64,000 nt of DNA from Sapria himalayana (lineage: Eukaryota; Streptophyta; Magnoliopsida; Malpighiales; Rafflesiaceae), in contig JAREIK010000812.1 in assembly GCA_029783825.1 (NCBI GenBank), positions 1 to 64,000 on the forward strand. Direction: 5' to 3'. Shown piece after piece: positions 61,477 to 64,000 of the stretch (its first letter is position 1; every line of letters begins with the position of its first letter). The notes under the pieces are model-generated. The model was given only the letters and a program-made list of their open reading frames with translations, had not been told where the DNA came from and did not search any database. The position numbers were made by a program, and so were the translations under genes.

Positions 61477-63370
61477 TTGTTGAAATCTATCGGTGTGTTT
61501 TATTGTACAATGCATGCTTGTTCACCATATCCAGACTTCAACATCAAAATCACCATTTTCATTTCTATCACCATCATCATCATTGAGACCTCTACTATCA
61601 CTTGTATTAGATATAAGCTACCACCCATTATGCTTCATGCACACACTTTTGATCCATCTCTATCTTCTACACTACATTTTACACTGATAGTTCCCTCATT
61701 TACAAAACCAATGATATCATCAAATACTGTGCCTTCCTTTGTAGTCAGTGCAAAGTTAGTAATTGAGATTGTGGTTGGGAGGTAAAAGAAATATGTAAAA
61801 ATGACTTGAAAAAAAAATTGATGTTACTGTCAGGGGTTTTTTTATATTCTTATGGTTTATTTGTTTTCAATGTTATTTATTTACTTATATAGTTTTATTC
61901 TATCTCACAAGTATTTGACTATAATTACAAAGTCTTTCAAGAAAATGACTAATTCTAAAGCATTCTTCTAGAAGAAAGTTTCTGAATCGAGAAAATAGTC
62001 TTATTTTAAAGACTTTTAGGTATAAGTTACAAAACAGAAGCATTGAAAAATAAGTATCTAATTACTTAACTATTATGTTGGTTATTATTCAAGCAATAAA
62101 TAATTTTGTTATTATTATTAATATAAATTCTTTTGTGATTTTTCTGTATATAGAATCAATGCACATGGACACCCAAATTTGACAGAAAGATAAAGTCATT
62201 ATGGGAGATCAAAGCTGCTCAATGGTATTCTGATTTTGTTTATAGATTGAAGAATATGAAAGAAAGGCTTGATTTTATATCCTAGGATGATTGGCCCGAG
62301 TGACTTAAGTATTGGGAGGAGCCAGATGTGAAGAAAAAATCAGATATTGCTAGTAAAAATTGATGAAGTGAGGTAGCTGGACACGATACAGGAATCTATT
62401 GACACACAGGACGGTCAAAGTCAAGCATTGAGCACACTCGAGATTTGGTACAATTTTAAAATTTTGAACATTTATATATTTATAGGTTGTCCTAATAGTC
62501 CAATAAATTAAATCGCTCCATGGTTTTATTAATTTTGTTAAATTTTTTGATCATTTGTTTTTTTATAACTTAAAAAATATATATTATATGCTGGTGAATT
62601 AGATCGACATCATAATTTTTATGAGATTTTCAGGAAGATTCATGTGAAGAAAGTGAATGGTCAGTTTGTTGACAACAAGTTTTAAATGATTGATCTAAGA
62701 ATTTGTCACATTAATAATATTTTATAATACTACATAACATTTTGAAATTTGTTTGGGATGCAAAATATTTATTTTATTTTATGTATATCTAGAATAGTAT
62801 TTTTCTCTATTTTATCTCAGGAACTAATGGAGGAACGTGTGACAACTACTCATCAACAAGTTTAGGTTTTTATGAATTTTCAACTAATAGAGGTCGTAAG
62901 AAGCAGTGAGTGTACGGCATCGACTCAAAGAGAGTCGCTTTTTGTTGTAGCAGTTGTGCTTCTAATTTATATGTCTCATCAAGGTGGATGAGTCGGTCGA
63001 ACAACAAGCAATAGAAACAAATGAACATATTGTAGTTATGGAGATTGAAATTAAAAAGAAGGATGAGCATATATCTCATTTGAAGGAAAAAAAATATGAA
63101 ATTAAAGAAAAGAAGGATGGCAGTATACTAATTTGAAAGAAGAAATGCAGAAAATGAAAGAAGAGAAGGAGGAGTAGATTACTTATTTGATGGAAGAAAT
63201 GCAAGAATAAAGAAATAAATGATGAGATGAAAGAAATAGAGAATGTAATGCAATAGAAAATGTCTTATATGGAGTCACAGTTAGCTGCATTGATGCAACA
63301 AATAGCCTTCCAAGATCCAACTACAAAACCTCACAGGAGATGCTAGCACAAAATTTCCTACTAATTATGA
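61477..63370 (+). pseudogene. TNPA-like second gene of the En/Spm element, degenerate
   Basis: In En/Spm elements a second protein binds subterminal repeats and assists transposition. Downstream of the TNP2 remnant, 61500-61700 is a Ser/Pro/His-rich stretch (TSTSKSPFSFLSPSSS), as at the start of such genes. At 62200-62460 I read YRLKNMKERLDFIS, WPE, LKYWEEPDVKKKSDIASKN and HTGRSKS across frames. At 62590-62690 comes ELDRHHNFYEIFRKIHVKK followed by NGQFVDNK. These fit the plant En/Spm Transposase_24 domain (EPSPIELFxxTHxxxxGxFVD). From 62960 to 63330 the sequence is Glu/Lys/Met-rich (LKEEMQKMKEEKEE), a probable coiled coil. Stops and frameshifts are frequent. Confidence 0.7.
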
Positions 63371-64000
63371 GGATGATTTCGTATGAGAATTATTTCTGAA
63401 TAGTTATTGATTTTTGTCTGTGTAGCAAAACATGATTAGATTTTTTTGTAGGTTTCATTTTTTTTATTCTAGTTTTGTTCTTTGCTTTACCGAGTAACCT
63501 AATAAAGATTCAAAGCATTTAGACATTGTCACGGTCCTTCCAATGCATGGGTCTCATATTTACTAATTTCAGCTTGATCAAATTGTGGCCAGGCTTCTAT
63601 TATCTTCATTATTCCTAAAATATGTTATTTTTGCACTCTCTCTCTAAATATCATTGCTGGATATCTTTTAGATTTTTGTTGAAATTGTATGACTATCAAC
63701 TTTAATTTGTGCTTATTCATGTCTATAATAATTATTTTTATATATCTGTAAATATGTTTGTGTCCCCAAATTTTTTGGGTAGAGTTTTAGCATATCATAT
63801 GTTTGTAAAAGCCTTGGCTGGTCCTCCATGGTGCTGGGAACAACCCCTTTGCTTCAGAAGCTGTGAGATGAACCAAAAAATTAATTCCATGCAAAAATAA
63901 GTTTGTTCTTGACACTCTTATTTCGTACATATATGCGTCGTCATAGTTTTGATCTACAAGTACTTGTTATCAGTTATTGGTTTATAAATATAGTATGTTA
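63371..64000. other. Unassigned 3' flank
   Basis: AT-rich sequence follows the TNPA-like remnant. A frame at 63709-63900 shows no motif I know. No terminal inverted repeat that would close the En/Spm element is visible before the window ends. Confidence 0.5.

Noticed and set aside
1..64000. tRNA, rRNA or other structural RNA genes
   Set aside because: I found no recognisable tRNA box pair or rRNA core sequence in the non-repeat parts; a covariance-model scan would be needed to be certain.

Overview
The window is nuclear DNA from a flowering plant. The evidence is decayed copies of plant genes (a GH3 acyl-amido synthetase, the cohesin subunit SCC3, a NAT10-type RNA cytidine acetyltransferase, ARF1) and plant-type transposons (hAT/Ac, CACTA/En-Spm, an L1-type LINE). 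I cannot fix the species or decide monocot versus dicot. I see no gene that is clearly intact. The DNA behaves like a deep heterochromatic or pericentromeric accumulation zone of nested, dead elements. Almost every long reading frame is an artefact of simple repeats.

About 26 kb (roughly 40 %) is interrupted GATA/GACA tetranucleotide array. GATA reads on the + strand at 1-8075, 26411-32702, 36000-37075 and 44090-50289. TATC reads on the + strand at 34313-35990 and 41406-43870. Array polarity therefore flips several times, once exactly at a 36-bp hairpin (43931-43966). Within the arrays, non-GATA landmark words recur at kilobase spacing, so the arrays grew by large duplications as well as slippage.

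Layout. 1-8075 GATA array. 8076-9665 end of a CACTA element (terminus CACTACAAGAAAA). 10101-11912 GH3 pseudogene with introns, cut by a 3.5-kb hAT element (11913-15413) that has a perfect 8-bp target duplication. 15768-16870 and 23230-24585 are one AT-rich tandem array (unit about 0.53-0.57 kb) split by a 6.4-kb LINE (16871-23229) with an 18-bp target duplication. 24586-26279 is a block with intron-containing fragments of SCC3 and of NAT10 side by side, ending in a perfect 28-bp palindrome plus CTAG, as expected of a gene-capturing element. 26411-32702 GATA array. 32703-34312 CACTA ends. 34313-37075 inverted TATC/GATA arrays. 37100-41405 CACTA ends, including a complete 2564-bp non-autonomous copy (38842-41405). 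41406-50289 inverted TATC/GATA arrays. 50290-52455 a second, truncated hAT of the same family. 53690-56815 a second locus of the AT-rich array, hit by a processed ARF1 retrocopy (54245-55150). 57725-63370 a degenerate autonomous-type En/Spm element with TNP2-like and TNPA-like genes.

The coding parts do not form a pathway. What links them is insertion history: simple-sequence arrays serve as landing sites, CACTA ends sit at array edges, and gene pieces are carried in as capture or retroposition products. The most unusual features are the polarity-switching GATA/GACA arrays whose edges coincide with CACTA termini, and the SCC3-NAT10 chimeric block.
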